From assembly GCF_000203815.1 (NCBI RefSeq), contig NW_004457737.1, forward strand, positions 1,116,001 to 1,180,000: a DNA stretch of 64,000 bases. Reading direction: 5' to 3'. Shown here in pieces: positions 32,666 through 46,070 of this stretch. Every line of letters starts with the position of its first letter. The first letter of the stretch is position 1. The notes under the pieces were generated by a model, which had not been told where the DNA came from, did no database searches, and worked only from the letters and a program-made list of their open reading frames with translations. The DNA comes from Cavenderia fasciculata. Taxonomy: Eukaryota; Evosea; Eumycetozoa; Acytosteliales; Cavenderiaceae. The position numbers were made by a program, and so were the translations under genes.

Positions 32666-35600
32666 ATGAGTAGCAAACCCTCACCTGTGTATATTCCAAA
32701 GGCTAAATCGCCAGCTGCTGCAGCCGATACTACACAATCATCATCATCATCATCAACACCATCAGCTCCTAAACCAACACCAGCACCAGCTGCTTCAAGT
32801 ACTAGTACTACTACTGCAAATGGCAAATCACCAACAGAAAAGAAGGAAAAGAAGGTCTATGTAAAGAAAGAGAAACCTCCAAGAACATCATCTTCATCTT
32901 CATCACAAGACAAGGAGCAAAAAGAGAAAGATTCTACTACTAGTACTACTAGTACTACATCTACTACAGCACCAAAAGATGTAAAGGAAAGACCACCAAA
33001 GAAACCTAGAGAACCTAAGCCTAAAAAGGCTGCTGCTAGTGTTCCCACTACTACATCTTCTCCACCAGATGCTGTTGCTAGTACATCAACTACTACTACT
33101 ACCACTTCAACAACATCACCTTCAGTATCTACTACTACTACTACTCCATCAAAACCAGCACCAAAACCAAAGAAAGAAAGACCTTCAAAACCACCAAAGA
33201 AGGATGAAATCAAGAAAGATGATGATAATAAACCAACAGTAGCTACATCCAAACCACCAAAGAAAGAGACAAGGGAACCAAAAGAGCCAAGAGAACCCAA
33301 ACCAAAAAGAGAAGCAAAACCAAAAGCAATCTTTACAAAGAAGGATTCAGAGGCTGCCAAAGAAGAGGAAAGAAAGAAAAAAGAGGAACAAGAACGATTG
33401 GAAAAGGAACGTAAAGAGGTCGAGGAGAAAAAGAGATTAGAAGAGCTAGAGAAAAAGAAAATTGAAGAGGAGAAAAGATTGGAAGAAGAAAGATTGGAAA
33501 AAGAGAAACAAGAAAAGTTAAATGTAAGTTCAATATATATAGAATATATATAATATTATATTATATACATTGATTTATTAATATTTGGGTTTGTGTTTTG
33601 TGTAGCAAGAAAGATTACAAAGACAAAGAGAAGAATTACAATTAATCTCACAAATTAGATCAGAGAATCAAATGGTCAATAAGAATCCATCATCTAGAAA
33701 TGCATTGATGGCCAAGTTGGACAGTAGTTTTAAGAGAATATCAAACTTTTTGAAAAAGATGAAAGTGATTTCAGATATTGAAAACAAGGAATCATTGCTC
33801 AATGAGATTGCACAACTCAATCTCCAACAATACACCACCGAGATTGTACCATCGATTATAAAGTCATCTTTCAAGACGACCGATATTCCAGTGATTGTTC
33901 GTATCTTTTCACTGTTGCATCAGAGATATGAAGGTGTCGATGCATGTATTCAAGAGTCGTTGTTCCAACTCTTCCAACCACTTGGACTATCGATTAGCGA
34001 ACCCGAAGCTGAACGCAACCAAAAGATTGTAAAGAGACGTAATGCGATTAGATTGATACTCGATCTCTACTATGTCGACATTCTCCACTCTTTTTCACCG
34101 GTCCTCAAACTTGTAGGAAAACTAGCCAACTCTCAAACATTTGAACAAGACAAAGAACTTGGTTATCCATCATTGGTCGTATTATCTAGTTTTGTTCGTC
34201 CAATTACTTTTTATATTGGTTTAAACAAAAATAAGAATCAAGTAAATATATATATATAAACAAAAAAAAAAAGAGAATGAAAGATTGTATTAACAAACTA
34301 TTTAAATTCCATTTAGAATTTAGGATTACCAGATATTTATTCAAATATATTGTCTATTGAAGAACAAACAGCTATCAAGGATATAATAACTGGTTACTAT
34401 ACAAAGATTTGTGATTGTATTCAAAAGGAACAACAATTATTACGTGAAAAAGAAAAGGAAATGAGAAGTATATTGGTAACAAAGGGTGAGTTGACAGAGG
34501 CATTCCAAGCATCGTATGATCTAATGAGAAAGAATTATGAAAAGTTAATTACCAATGCTACCACTTATGCTGATCTCATTGGTGCACCTCTACCATCAAA
34601 TGATTATTCTACAAAGTCTGAAAACTCACAAAACGATCAAAAACAATCCGATCAATTGGAAACTTTTAGTTCACCATTTGAAACTGATGAACAAAAGAAA
34701 TTCTATGAAGAATTATCACCATTACCAAAAGATGATAAGAAACCATCAGCAGCTACATCAACAACTACAACTATTACTACAACAACATCTTCACCACCAG
34801 TTACTCCTTCTACTACCACAACAACAGAAGAGACAGTTGTTGAAAAGAAACCAGAATTGACAGATGCAGAGAAAAAGGCAATTAAAGCAAAGAATAATTT
34901 AATGTTTGAAGAGTTGATTCAAAAATTAAAATCATCAACTTTAAAGATTTCAACTATCGATCAAGCCATCAACATGTATCTCAAACTTAATCTTAAACCA
35001 ACTAAAAAGAAGATTTTGACCAATATTCTCACTCAGTCTAGACAAGATCAAATCCCATTCTTTGCAAGATTTGTTGCTACTTTAAATCAATCATCTCAAA
35101 ATAGAGATTTTGTTCAAGGACTTTGTCAACATGTAAATATCAAAAAAAAAACAAACAACGACCAAGTATATTAAGTTACTTTTTTTTAAAATGATATTAT
35201 TTTAGATTGATGAAGAATTGACAAGTTTAATTGAAAAGAAAGAACAAATTCATTTAGCTGTTAAAATTAGAGTAAGATTAAATTATTTTATTTATTTATT
35301 TTATTTTTTGTATTATTTTATTAATTTTAATTCTTTCTTTAACCCTTTTAGAATATTTCATTTATTGGAGAATTAATTAAATTTAAAGTATTACCAAATA
35401 CAACAGCATTTAATTATTTGAAACTTTGTTTTGATGATTTTACTCATCATAATATAGATATTGCTTGTACATTATTGGAAGTTTGTGGTCGTTATCTTTA
35501 TAGATTGGCAGAATCACAATTTAGATTAAGAAATATGGTAATTATCATATTATAATTATTTCATTTATTAAATTTATTTAAATTAATTTTCTCTGTTTCT

Positions 35601-37204
35601 AGTTGGATATTATAATTAGACACAAGAATGCAAAGGTAATGGAAATTAGACAAGAATCAATGATTGATAATGCATATCTTACATGTAGACCGGCTATTGT
35701 AATCACCAAACAAGTTGATCCAGTCAAACAATTTGCAAAGTTTTTGATATTCCGATTCTTGGCCGATGATGCTACTGCAAAGACTGTATGTGAAAAGTTG
35801 TATCAATTCCCATGGCCATCGTGTCAAGAGTATCTTTGCAAATACTTTTTGGCAGTACAAAAGCAAAAGTTTGGCAATATTTATTTGGTGGCTGATATTC
35901 TCTACCGTCTCAAACGTTGTTACCCCTCGTTTGTGCGTACTGTAGTATGGCGTCTGTTGGAGGACATTACGGTTGGATTTGAACGCAACGACTTTAGCCA
36001 AAACCAAAAGAGAATCATGCAGGCTACTTTGTTTGGTGAGTTGTACAACTCGTGTCTACTCGACACTTATCATATCTTTTCATTGTTGATTGGTGCCCTC
36101 GAGTATGGGTACAGTACTATTCACTTGTTCCCAGTCAATGCAGATGTTGAAAAGGAGATTTTGATGAATCGGTATACTCCCAAGGTCGACGAGTTTGATG
36201 CACCCAACGACAGCTTCCGTGTGCGTTTCATCTGCAGTCTCATCCTCGTCTGCAAGGACTGTTTCTACGACGAAGAGATTGCCAACCAGCTCAAACCATA
36301 TCTCGTGTTTTTACAGCGTTACGCATTCACCAAGCAGCTGTCGATGGAACTCGACTTTATGCTCACTGACTGTATGTCGATCGTACCCGGTATGAAGGTC
36401 TACAAGACATGGGAAGAAGCCAACGAAGAATGTCTCAAAATTGGTAGTATCTTTAGTTTGCTAAACGTCAACAACAAGACCAACAAGAAAAAGACGGAAA
36501 AGGATGTTGCCAAGACCAACGCAAACGGCGACGATGAAGACGACGGACAATCTTTGTCGCGAAAGGGTCACCGAAGAAAGGAGCAAGTCATGGCTGCCTC
36601 TGAGGAAGATGAAAAAGCCAAGACCGAGGAGACACTACAACGCGAAAAGGAAGAAGAAGCAGCTTACCTCTTTTACAAACAACAACAAGAAGAAACAGAA
36701 GAGGATTTGGAATTCATGAGAGAGTTTAAGAAAACAATGCAAGAAAGTGTCGATTCGAGAAAGAATGAAAAGATCAAAGTCAGTTTACCATCGATTCATC
36801 ATAATATTGGATCAAATAGTCCTACAAATAATGATATTTCACCTCCATTGGCTCCAATGATAATGCCAATGATGATGATGATGGGCGGTGGTAGTGAAAG
36901 AGGTATTGGTGGTAGTTTATCACCACAACCATCAACATCATCATCTTTCCAACAACAACAACAGTCACCCATTAAATTACCTACACTTTCAGGTGGCGGA
37001 TTTGGAGAAGGAATGATCAATTCAGAAGGAAAAAGAGTACCATTCCAATTGTTACTCAAAAAGGGTAATAGATCAACAGCCAAAACAATCGATATTCCAG
37101 AAGACACTGAATTTGTTGCTCAAATTAAATTGGCCAAAGAGGAAGAAGAAAGAGTGATTCAAGAAAACAAGAAATTGGTTTTAAAGATGACTCAAAATAC
37201 TTAA
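32666..37204 (+). CDS. upf2: Regulator of nonsense transcripts 2 (UPF2), 6 exons
   Basis: Exons 32666-33523, 33606-34241, 34317-35132, 35206-35271, 35352-35537 and 35603-37204 are all in phase 0 and sum to 1388 codons. The first ~290 residues are Ser/Thr/Pro/Lys-rich and end in a charged coiled coil. Three MIF4G-type helical domains follow: the first from about SRNALMAKLDSSFKRISNFL, the second from about LMFEELIQKLKSSTLKISTI, and the third from about NISFIGELIKFKVLPNTTAF through PFRLADD-like segments to YAFTKQLSMELDFMLTDC. The acidic region and the C-terminal UPF1-binding segment (PFQLLLKKGNRSTAKTIDIP) follow. UPF2 bridges UPF1 and UPF3 in nonsense-mediated mRNA decay in the cytoplasm. Length and domain order match the family. 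Confidence 0.93.
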
Positions 37205-37690
37205 AAACAATAACAAAACTAAAACTTTACACAACTACAATAATAATATAGAATCGTTCATCAACCAACCAATCATCAAATCAAGGATAATTAATTTTCC
37301 AGATGGCTTGGAACGACCAATATTTCCTTTTCAAAAGAGAAATGAATGTTACACACATTGGGATATCAATCATATCAAATCACACAGCCATTTATAGAAT
37401 ATATAATTATTCTTCAAGGTATTAACAAATACAGAACAACAAAGTGAAAGATATTTCAATTTAATTTAAAATTGTTGCAATAAATAATTTCATAATCAAA
37501 AAAAAAAGAAAAAAAAAAAAAGTTTTGGGTCTTCTCTCCCCTCAAGAGAAACTTGTCTCCATAGATATTTCAATCATTTAATCACGAATCAAACAAAAGA
37601 GGAGGAGAGAGATATCTCTTGTGAATAGTAACAACAACAACAACAACAACAACAACAATCATTGATAATGATAACATAAAATATAAAAGG
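37205..37690. other. Spacer between UPF2 and the first ankyrin-like gene
   Basis: AT-rich, with oligo-A and CAA runs near the next start codon. A 40-codon frame at 37303-37425 is preceded by an acceptor-like TTTTCCAG but has no other support. Confidence 0.45.
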
Positions 37691-40427
37691 ATGGACAACG
37701 GTACTACAACTTCTACTTCTACTACTTTGGTAGACATTTCAATACTAAGATTGGTATTGATTAGAGACAAGTTTCTATCAAACAAAATATTTCAATGTAT
37801 TCATGATATACATGAACTGATAGTAAAGAATACTAGGATGCCATCAAAACCACACAAGATGATGGTGATTGTCAAAGGTAGAGAAGTGCGTGTATCTCTA
37901 TTACACATGATTAGATTTGGTTGGACGGATTTATTCATTCAAGAGTTTGATCGAATGGTTGATATGGAGATATCAGATGTCCCCAGTCCACACGATCCAC
38001 GTCGTATACAAATAAAGTTTACTGGGTATGTCCGTGCAGCCTCTATAGTTGGCAACCAAAGAATACTCACCTATTTACATGGGTTCACTAGCCGAGTCGC
38101 CAAAGGAACACATCTAAAAGATATCGTTGACATGCGATTCGCAGACGCCGATGTAACAGATGCTATCAAATTCAACAACTTTGATAATCTAAAATGGTTA
38201 CTCAATCTATTACCTCCATTACTTTTAAATTTTGATACAGATGCTAGACCATTAGCTAGTTGGTTTAAAAGTGCAATCAAATATAAAAAAGGAAAAGACC
38301 AAGAACAAGATATCCAACAACAACAACAACAACAACAAACAAACTCAGAAGAAATGAATAATGAAATGTTAAAGTTATTAATTGAAAAGTATGGAGAAAA
38401 GATAAAGGAATATAAGAAGTTGTTCCCTGGTGTTGGTGTGGATTATTTGTTTTTCGAGTTGGACGGTGATTGGGTAGAGGATTATTGCAATCATCGACCA
38501 AAGAAAGAATTAGTTGAATTTATTAAATTGGTGGTTGACCACAAGATGGTCAAAGAGGCAGCTTGGGCGTTTCTCTTGGCTGCTGCCATCAAACACGATT
38601 GTAAACAATTGGTTCTTGACGCGATACCAAAACAATTGGATCTTTATATTGATCAGTTGTTGGTACTTCCAATTGACTCGGTCGAGTTGATGCAATACAC
38701 TATTGAAAATTTTGTAAAGTCTGATGTAATGTCAAACTTTATTATCAAGATGTATGAAATGGCGGCAAAGAAAGGGTACTATGATATTATAGTCTATCTA
38801 CATTCACTTCAACAACCTCCACCATCATCACTTTTAGAAGTGTCACATCCATCAATCATTAAACGTTTGTTTGTGGAACCAGACCAACAGGCTAGAGACA
38901 TGGTATCAAGTTGGAATAAAAAATGGTGGATTGTTGGTGACCTACACATTGATGTAGTATCAGACTTGACACTACTCGAATTTATATTTAACATGTCAAA
39001 CGTCACTATTCAACCGAGTAGTATGTTTCCTTCATCACTCTACACGAATGGTGGAAAGGAGGCGTTAGAGTTACTAGACCGACTGGTTGTAGAAAGGGAT
39101 GTAGTGGTCAATTACAGCCCTCTTTGGAGTATGGTTACGAGTAGTCGTAAACGTTATAACTTGGATGAAATCAAGTATATCATTGAAAGGTATCCAGAGT
39201 CTGCCATCAAACCAAAGTCAGCACCCATTCGTAGGTTTCCAACACGTATCACATTACCGACGATCGAGCAACTATGCAGTAACATGGAATATGAAAAGGT
39301 ACGATTTCTATTCGACGCCAATGTGGTTGCAAGGAATGAAATATTTCAATTTGGTATTCTCACGTTGACCTCTGGTAGCTGTGTCAACTTTTTCGATCGA
39401 ATGGTTGGATCTGCCCCTATTATACCCATGACATCGTCATTCCCAGCCGATGACATGGACCGTGCCTTTGAAATGTTTAAATACTTGTGTGAACAGGTTG
39501 ACTATCAATCACTTGACAACTATCATCAAAATGTTCTACAACGGTCAACACCCATAGAACTATTCTCAGACAGATTGGTTGACATTGCGATCAAGAGTAA
39601 TCGATTCAGTATGGTTAAATATATTCTCGGCTTTGGGTCACCCCTTTTACACAGAGATTGGAATATCAATGCTAAGGGACTAGTCGAGACTGGTAACTTG
39701 CCACTCATCAAATATTTGGTCACCAACAAACACGTTACATTGACTAGTGAAGTGTTTGAAACATGTTGTTCACATGGTCAAGTTGATATCTTTGACTATA
39801 TGGTGGAAGAGTTAAAGATTGAACCACCAAAACAAGTTTTATTATTGTCTGCAGCATCAAGTAATAATTGGGAAATGGTTAAAAGGGTTGCTGCGTTAAT
39901 ATCAACCAATTCTATACCTAGACCAAAGTTATATCGTAAAGATTTAGGTTTATATTTTAGAAGTATGGTATTAAAGGAAAGAATCAAGGATCAAGACTTG
40001 TTTGAAATATCAAAGTATTTGGTACAATTTTATTGTGATCAGTACCCTGACCACCAATCAACATTGGTTCCAGAAGTGATTGAAGATGTCAAAAACATAT
40101 TCATATCGTCTCCCAGTACTCTACTGTCACTAGCCTTGAAATTTACAGCTGACATTCAAACTGCTGTATTTTTCTTTCAACTATTTTATTTTGGTCAAAT
40201 CACTACCAGTAGTGACAATCAGATTGTACCGATACCAGAACATTTAAAAGATCATTTTTGGAAAATGTTTCCTAGAGATTACACTCATATAGTTTTACAA
40301 GCTTTACAAATTGGTCATCTTCCACTTATCCAATATTTCAAAACAGTTCATCATCTTGTAAAATTGGATGAACCCAAAGAAGAACCAACTGTCCAACAAC
40401 CCTACAATCCAAATAATAATATCAAAA

Positions 40428-40489
<62 letters not shown>

Positions 40490-40525
40490 AAAACAACTAA
40501 ATCTAGTTATTGTAATATAATGTAA
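37691..40525 (+). CDS. Ankyrin-like dictyostelid family protein, tandem copy 1, CaaX tail (CNIM)
   Basis: A single exon of 944 residues. The N-terminus carries the family signature VDISILRLVLIRDKFLSNKI, then a conserved LLHMIRFGWTDLFIQEFDRM block. Most of the protein is made of degenerate ankyrin-like helix pairs such as VETGNLPLIKYLVTNKHVTL and CSHGQVDIFDYMVEELKIEP, spaced about 30-35 residues apart. The last ~45 residues are a poly-Asn tract followed by TKTTKSSYCNIM; the final four residues fit a CaaX prenylation box with Met at the last position (farnesyl type). It is the first of three head-to-tail paralogues. There is no signal peptide. Function is unknown; large families of this kind are common in dictyostelids. 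Confidence 0.85.
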
Positions 40526-40678
40526 TAAATAAATAAATTCAAGGTTTAAATATATACATGTTTCTCTCTTTGAAGATTCTCGTCCTTTTCAAATATAAAT
40601 TAAAAAATTAATTAATATCTACTTTTGGGATGGGACCTTTGGTTTTTGGTCAGGCAACTTTTTTATTATTATTTAAAT

Positions 40679-43594
40679 ATGGATAATAATAGTTGTAATA
40701 ATAGTAATAATAATAATAATAATAATACTCATACGAGTTTAGATATAAATTTATTTAAATCAGTTATTATAAAGAATCGAGTATTATCAAATTATATATT
40801 TAATCATCATGTTAGAAATATACATAGACAAATAGAACGTACAACACCTAAGCGGGTGTTGATGAAAAAGGGTCGTGACATCAAGTCAATGTTATGGTTG
40901 ATGATTATATTTGGTTGGACTGATGACTTTGTTCAAGAGTTTGATCGACTCGTTAATATGGATGTAGCAGAACTATTCCTACCTTTTGAAGGCAACGACT
41001 ATACAAGATTACGTGTTTGTCATTTTGTAAAAGAGGCATCTCGAACAAACGACCATCGATTACTCAACTTTCTACATACCTTTTATTTGCCACCATCTGA
41101 AACACGTCATGCAAATATAAAGTCTTGGGCAGAGGCCTCACAACTAAAGATCAAGAACTTGACCTTTTTCGAATTCTCCAAAGGTATCGTGGACGATGCT
41201 ATCAAAGCGTGTAATGCTGAAGCTTTAAGATGGGTCATTGACAATGTATTCTTTCAATTTTGGACGAATGGTAAACCTCCAACTACCACTGAATCATCCG
41301 CCGGCGATGTTGTTTGGTTATCAATATCTTCAACCCTTGTAACTTGGTTAGACAATATTATACATTATGGTTGTAATCATCCTTCATCCTCTTCATCTTT
41401 ATCCTCTTCATCTTCTTCTTTATCTTCATCACACCCACATGAATTGTTGAAAATATTATTGGACAAGTTTAAAGAAGATATATTAGTATTCAAAGAGATG
41501 ACGGTCGATAAACCTAGAAACGATGATTTGTACTTTAAGTTATCATCGAATCTTGAATGGTCGACCTTTTACAGCAACCGACCTAAACAAGAGTTGAGGG
41601 ATTTCATCGAGATGGCGCAACCACTAAAGTTGATCAGAAACGGTGATTGGCCATCCATCATGTCAGTGGCTATTAAACTCGACTGTAAAGATACCCAACA
41701 CCTGGTACTACAAAACATGAAGGCAAACACACTCCTTTTCGAGCATATACTACTGTTCCCCACCGAATGCTTAGAGATGATCCAATTTTATTTCGAACGG
41801 TCTTTGATTACACCACTGGCCATCCGAGAACTCTATGTCAAAGCGGCACAAAACGGACACTTGGAGACTATCCTCTACATCTACAGCAAGGAACAAAAGA
41901 TACCTCCACTTACCACACTGCTGCAATACGCACATCCAACAATCATCCAAAGTCTGTTTGTCGAACCAATTGAAGACCGTATTCGAGAGATGGTCGATAG
42001 TTGGCGTATGACATGGACCGTTCGTGAACTTGGCGACAACATAGTATCGGATCCTCAACTATTAGATGTGGTTCTCAAGAAGATACCCAACGCCAAATTC
42101 CAATGGGACTCTCAATTTATTTTAAAGATGTATAGACTTGCCAATAGAGATGGTGTCAATAACAACAACAAAGAAAAGAAACCAATGGTATTGGATCAAT
42201 ATGCATCGGCCAAGAATGTGGTAGTCAACTATTCCGATTTATTGGGAGAGGTTGCAAGTCGCGGAGATATGGATGAAATTAGGTACATTGCTACGACGTA
42301 TCCTCAGTCTTGGGTCAAGACCGAGTACGAACCTGTCATATCCTTTCCAACAACTCTTGGGCTATCGTCGATTGAACATTTGTGCAGTCAGCATTTGTAT
42401 CAACAGGTACACTTGCTATTCGAGTTACAACTGGTTTCGTTAAACACTATGTTTGAATACAACAATCATATGTTTACTTCAAATATCCCACCACTATTAT
42501 TCGATAAAATAATCGGGTCTAGTCCAACTCTACCGGTTTATTCACCAGCCAGTAGTACGACAACTGGCGACGACCAATTCTTTAGCCTATTTAAATACCT
42601 CTGTGAAAGTGTCAGGTATCAGAGCTTGGCCAGTTACTCTCGTAATGGTCCACACCCAGTCTCTCCATTTTTCGAATTATATTCACACAAATTGATTGAT
42701 ATCGCCATCAAAAAGAATCGATTCAATATTGTCGATTATATTCTCGGATCGAAACTATCAATCTTTCAATCGGTCGATCGCACCATACACATTGACGTGC
42801 TCTTTGCCACTGGCAGCCAACCTCTGATCAAATTATTCGTCGACCACTCCTATATCACCATTACCAAAGACATGTTTAAATCGTGTTGTGAGAATGCTCA
42901 AATCGATATATTTGATTACATGGTCGATGAACTACACCTTGTACCAGATATGCGTGTACTAAGCTACGCAGCAAAAGGAATGAATTGGGGAATGGTTAAA
43001 TACATCTCGAATCTAATATCAACCAAACCTCATTTATTTGGAAAAGCCACCTCTGAACCATCACCATCACCATCACCAATCCTCATCACAGCCAGTGAAA
43101 TCAACGAGTTGATAAAATGTGTCAATAATGAAAGTCCGAGCCCTGCCACCAAAGATGCTCTCAAAATTACAAAATATTTAATTCTACTCTACTGCAAACA
43201 ATATAGTGACCCTGAAACCAAAATAGATCCAAAAGAATTAATATACCTATTTAACGGTCGAATGGATGCTATTAGACATCACATGTCTGTCGATTCTGAC
43301 TGTGTCATCTTTATATTGCAACTATTTTATTTTGGTAATATTATGACTGTTGACGAGGATGGTAAAGACCTCTCAATGGTTCCCATTCCCAATCATCTAA
43401 GACCACACTTTTGGGTGATGGATACAAAAGGTTACAATACCTATCTCAAAGTGTCACTTCGATTTGGTCACCTTTTACTCATCCAATTCTTTATTGATCA
43501 TCATGATCATCCTAAAAACTTAAAAGTAATAGAATCACATGCTATTACAGAAAAGTATCATAATAGTTATTTTAAATATTGTTCAATTTTGTAA
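40679..43594 (+). CDS. Ankyrin-like dictyostelid family protein, tandem copy 2, CaaX tail (CSIL)
   Basis: A single exon; the first true ATG is at 40679 (971 residues), only ~150 bp after the upstream paralogue stops. The N-terminus begins with an Asn-rich leader and the family signature LDINLFKSVIIKNRVLSNYI, then LWLMIIFGWTDDFVQEFDRL. Ankyrin-like units recur (AAQNGHLETILYIYSKEQKI; CENAQIDIFDYMVDELHLVP). It aligns with copy 1 over its whole length but is strongly diverged. It lacks the C-terminal poly-Asn tract, yet still ends in YFKYCSIL, a CaaX box whose terminal Leu predicts geranylgeranylation. Third positions are less AT-rich than in the flanks, consistent with an expressed gene. Confidence 0.85.
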   Translation: MDNNSCNNSNNNNNNNTHTSLDINLFKSVIIKNRVLSNYIFNHHVRNIHRQIERTTPKRVLMKKGRDIKSMLWLMIIFGWTDDFVQEFDRLVNMDVAELFLPFEGNDYTRLRVCHFVKEASRTNDHRLLNFLHTFYLPPSETRHANIKSWAEASQLKIKNLTFFEFSKGIVDDAIKACNAEALRWVIDNVFFQFWTNGKPPTTTESSAGDVVWLSISSTLVTWLDNIIHYGCNHPSSSSSLSSSSSSLSSSHPHELLKILLDKFKEDILVFKEMTVDKPRNDDLYFKLSSNLEWSTFYSNRPKQELRDFIEMAQPLKLIRNGDWPSIMSVAIKLDCKDTQHLVLQNMKANTLLFEHILLFPTECLEMIQFYFERSLITPLAIRELYVKAAQNGHLETILYIYSKEQKIPPLTTLLQYAHPTIIQSLFVEPIEDRIREMVDSWRMTWTVRELGDNIVSDPQLLDVVLKKIPNAKFQWDSQFILKMYRLANRDGVNNNNKEKKPMVLDQYASAKNVVVNYSDLLGEVASRGDMDEIRYIATTYPQSWVKTEYEPVISFPTTLGLSSIEHLCSQHLYQQVHLLFELQLVSLNTMFEYNNHMFTSNIPPLLFDKIIGSSPTLPVYSPASSTTTGDDQFFSLFKYLCESVRYQSLASYSRNGPHPVSPFFELYSHKLIDIAIKKNRFNIVDYILGSKLSIFQSVDRTIHIDVLFATGSQPLIKLFVDHSYITITKDMFKSCCENAQIDIFDYMVDELHLVPDMRVLSYAAKGMNWGMVKYISNLISTKPHLFGKATSEPSPSPSPILITASEINELIKCVNNESPSPATKDALKITKYLILLYCKQYSDPETKIDPKELIYLFNGRMDAIRHHMSVDSDCVIFILQLFYFGNIMTVDEDGKDLSMVPIPNHLRPHFWVMDTKGYNTYLKVSLRFGHLLLIQFFIDHHDHPKNLKVIESHAITEKYHNSYFKYCSIL

Positions 43595-44202
43595 ATTAAA
43601 CTAAACTTTCTTAAAAAACAATTCTTATTGCTTCTCTAATGGATTGGTTGAAGAAATATTTTAGAGATCAAAAAACTTTATTTGAAATGACAATGTAAAT
43701 TAATTCATATGCATTTACCAAAAAAGTTCTCTCGGTTTTTTCGAATCTAATTGTTTCATTTGGTGTTTCTTTGTTAAACTAGTTATATATTCAGCTGTAA
43801 AAGGTTGATTGTCTGGTGTTTTCATGGGAATTCTAATATTTAATTGCAATTTACAACCATTTTGCTTCAACTTTTTGATAGATTCATTATTTCATTCATA
43901 CTCTTTTCCAGGGAACCGACCCTTAAAAAGTTGTTGTTGGTGTTGTTTGTGTTTTGTTTCCATTTTTTAAAAAATAAATATATAGATATAGATAATATTT
44001 GTTAAATGAATAAATGATCCAAATAGAAAATGTATAAAGATAAAATAATAATTAAAATAATTACAAGTATTGGGTGGTAAAAATTAAAATTCTATTTTAT
44101 TTTCAATTTATTTTTAATACTAGTTTCATCATCAAGGTTATAGCTTTTAATCATAAAAGTTATTAAAATTATAATTATGTTTGACTAGTGAATTCTAAAA
44201 GA
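43595..44202. other. Spacer between ankyrin-like copies 2 and 3, with a coding remnant
   Basis: About 600 bp. The middle holds a minus-strand coding-like frame (43715-43963, listed separately). The rest is AT-rich and should contain the promoter of copy 3. Confidence 0.5.
43715..43963 (-). pseudogene. 82-codon frame with one internal TGA, unrecognised
   Basis: From ATG 43963 to TAA 43715 the frame is continuous except for a TGA at codon 24. Its residues look like real protein: LFKGRFPGKEYE before the TGA, then KLKQNGCKLQLNIRIPMKTP and TAEYITSLTKKHQMKQLDSK after it. It is most likely a decayed gene or exon. A UGA-encoded selenocysteine is possible in principle because dictyostelids make selenoproteins, but the context does not match a selenoprotein I know. 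Confidence 0.4.
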
Positions 44203-46014
44203 ATGATTAGTAGTGATAATGATAGTAGTAGTAGTAATCGTACTACTCTAGATATAAATCTATTTAAAAGTGTAGTTGTCAGGAATAGAGTATTGTCATT
44301 GTTGATCTTTCAACAGCATGTTCGCGACATACATCTACACATACAGAGACAAGAGAAAGAGAAAAAGAAAAAGGTGGTGATTAGAAAAGGACATGAAATC
44401 AAGTCGATGCTGTGGCTGATGATCGTACATGGTTGGACCGATTGCTTTCTTCGCGAGTATGACAGGATTGCGAGATTGGCAGTATCAGACATCTACCCAA
44501 TCAATCAAACCTATCGACCACAACACACAAGACTGATCAAAGAAGCATCGAAAACAGGTAACCTAAAGATACTCAAACGTCTACGTCAGTGGGATGACGA
44601 CCAACCCCACCCTATATCTCGTGTTGATCAACTTTCAGCCAAACCATCAACTCTAAAGGATCTATTCACGTTTAGTCTTGACAGACACAACATTGAAAAT
44701 ATTATAAAGTCTGGTCATTCCGATACACTTGGTTGGGCTCTTTCAACTGTTCCATTCCAAACTAAATCAAGTAAATCTGATCCTCACTATGTCGGTGTGA
44801 ATGTACTTGTCAAGTGGTTGCAAGAAGCTGTCTTTTATAGTTTTGGGTATCAATCATATAAAGGATTGGACATTAATAATATGTCTGCTCAAAAGACAAG
44901 TATACAACTATTGAAAAGACTGCTGGATCGGTTTGGAGACGATATACTCGATTACAAAGACCAAACAAAAAGACAGAAAACAAAAGATGAACTATGGTTG
45001 GAATTTGGAGCATTGGAATACCAGAAACAAGAGTTGATTGACTTTGTCAATCTAGTCAACCCATTGAAACTGCTAACTGAAAGGGGATGGTATATTGTGG
45101 TCAAAGAAGCAATCAAACATGAGAGCAAGGATGTATTAAAGGTGGTTAGACACACCTTGCCAAATTTATCAATCGACTTTTGGTGTCACCCATCTCCATG
45201 TTCGTTGGATATGATTCAATTCCACTTTGACACTTGTACCATATTGGGAGACTTTGAATTCACCCCCACCTACGTACTCAACCCATTGTACAATAAGGCT
45301 GCATCGAGTGGTCGATATGACACCATACTCTACCTCCACCAAAAGTATCCTCGTGTGTGTCCACCAGTGACACTAGTCCAACACGCTCATCCCATCATCC
45401 TTGAACGTCTCTTTGTATCACCCGACCAACAAGCACAGGCCATGATATCTAGATGGAAACAAGACAAACCAATTGAATGGATTATACGTGACCTTCACAA
45501 AGATGTACTATCCAATCCTAGACTATTAGAGTTGGTATTTACACTTCCCAATACAACCTTTCATCTTTTTGATTCATTCATATCGGATGTTTATCAGTGT
45601 GGATGTAAAGAGTCAATAGAGGTGGTCGATCGATTCATAAAAGAAAAGAAATTGGTTGTAAATTACTCGTATCTGTTGTTAAAGGTTGCTCTCTCTGGTG
45701 GCTTGGATGAGATAGAACATATTGTCAGTCGTTATCCAAAATCGAGAGCATTCAAAAAGGAATTATCGGGAACCAAATCTGACGAGGACATGGAACCAAT
45801 AGAGTTCCCAACATCACTTAGTTTTTCACAAATCAAACAACTCTTTCAAGAAGGTCGGTACAAACAAGCTCGACTTCTTTTCCAATTGAATGCAGTGTTA
45901 CGTAATTCAATATACTACCTAAATATACCTGGTATCATTACTCTTCATTCACAATTATATCTTATCGATGAACTCTTATTGTACAGTCCAAGTTTAACAC
46001 CAAATTCCTCAACA

Positions 46015-46070
<56 letters not shown>

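Noticed and set aside
37303-37425. 40-codon frame preceded by an acceptor-like TTTTCCAG
   Set aside because: Too short, no upstream donor exon and an AT-typical residue composition.
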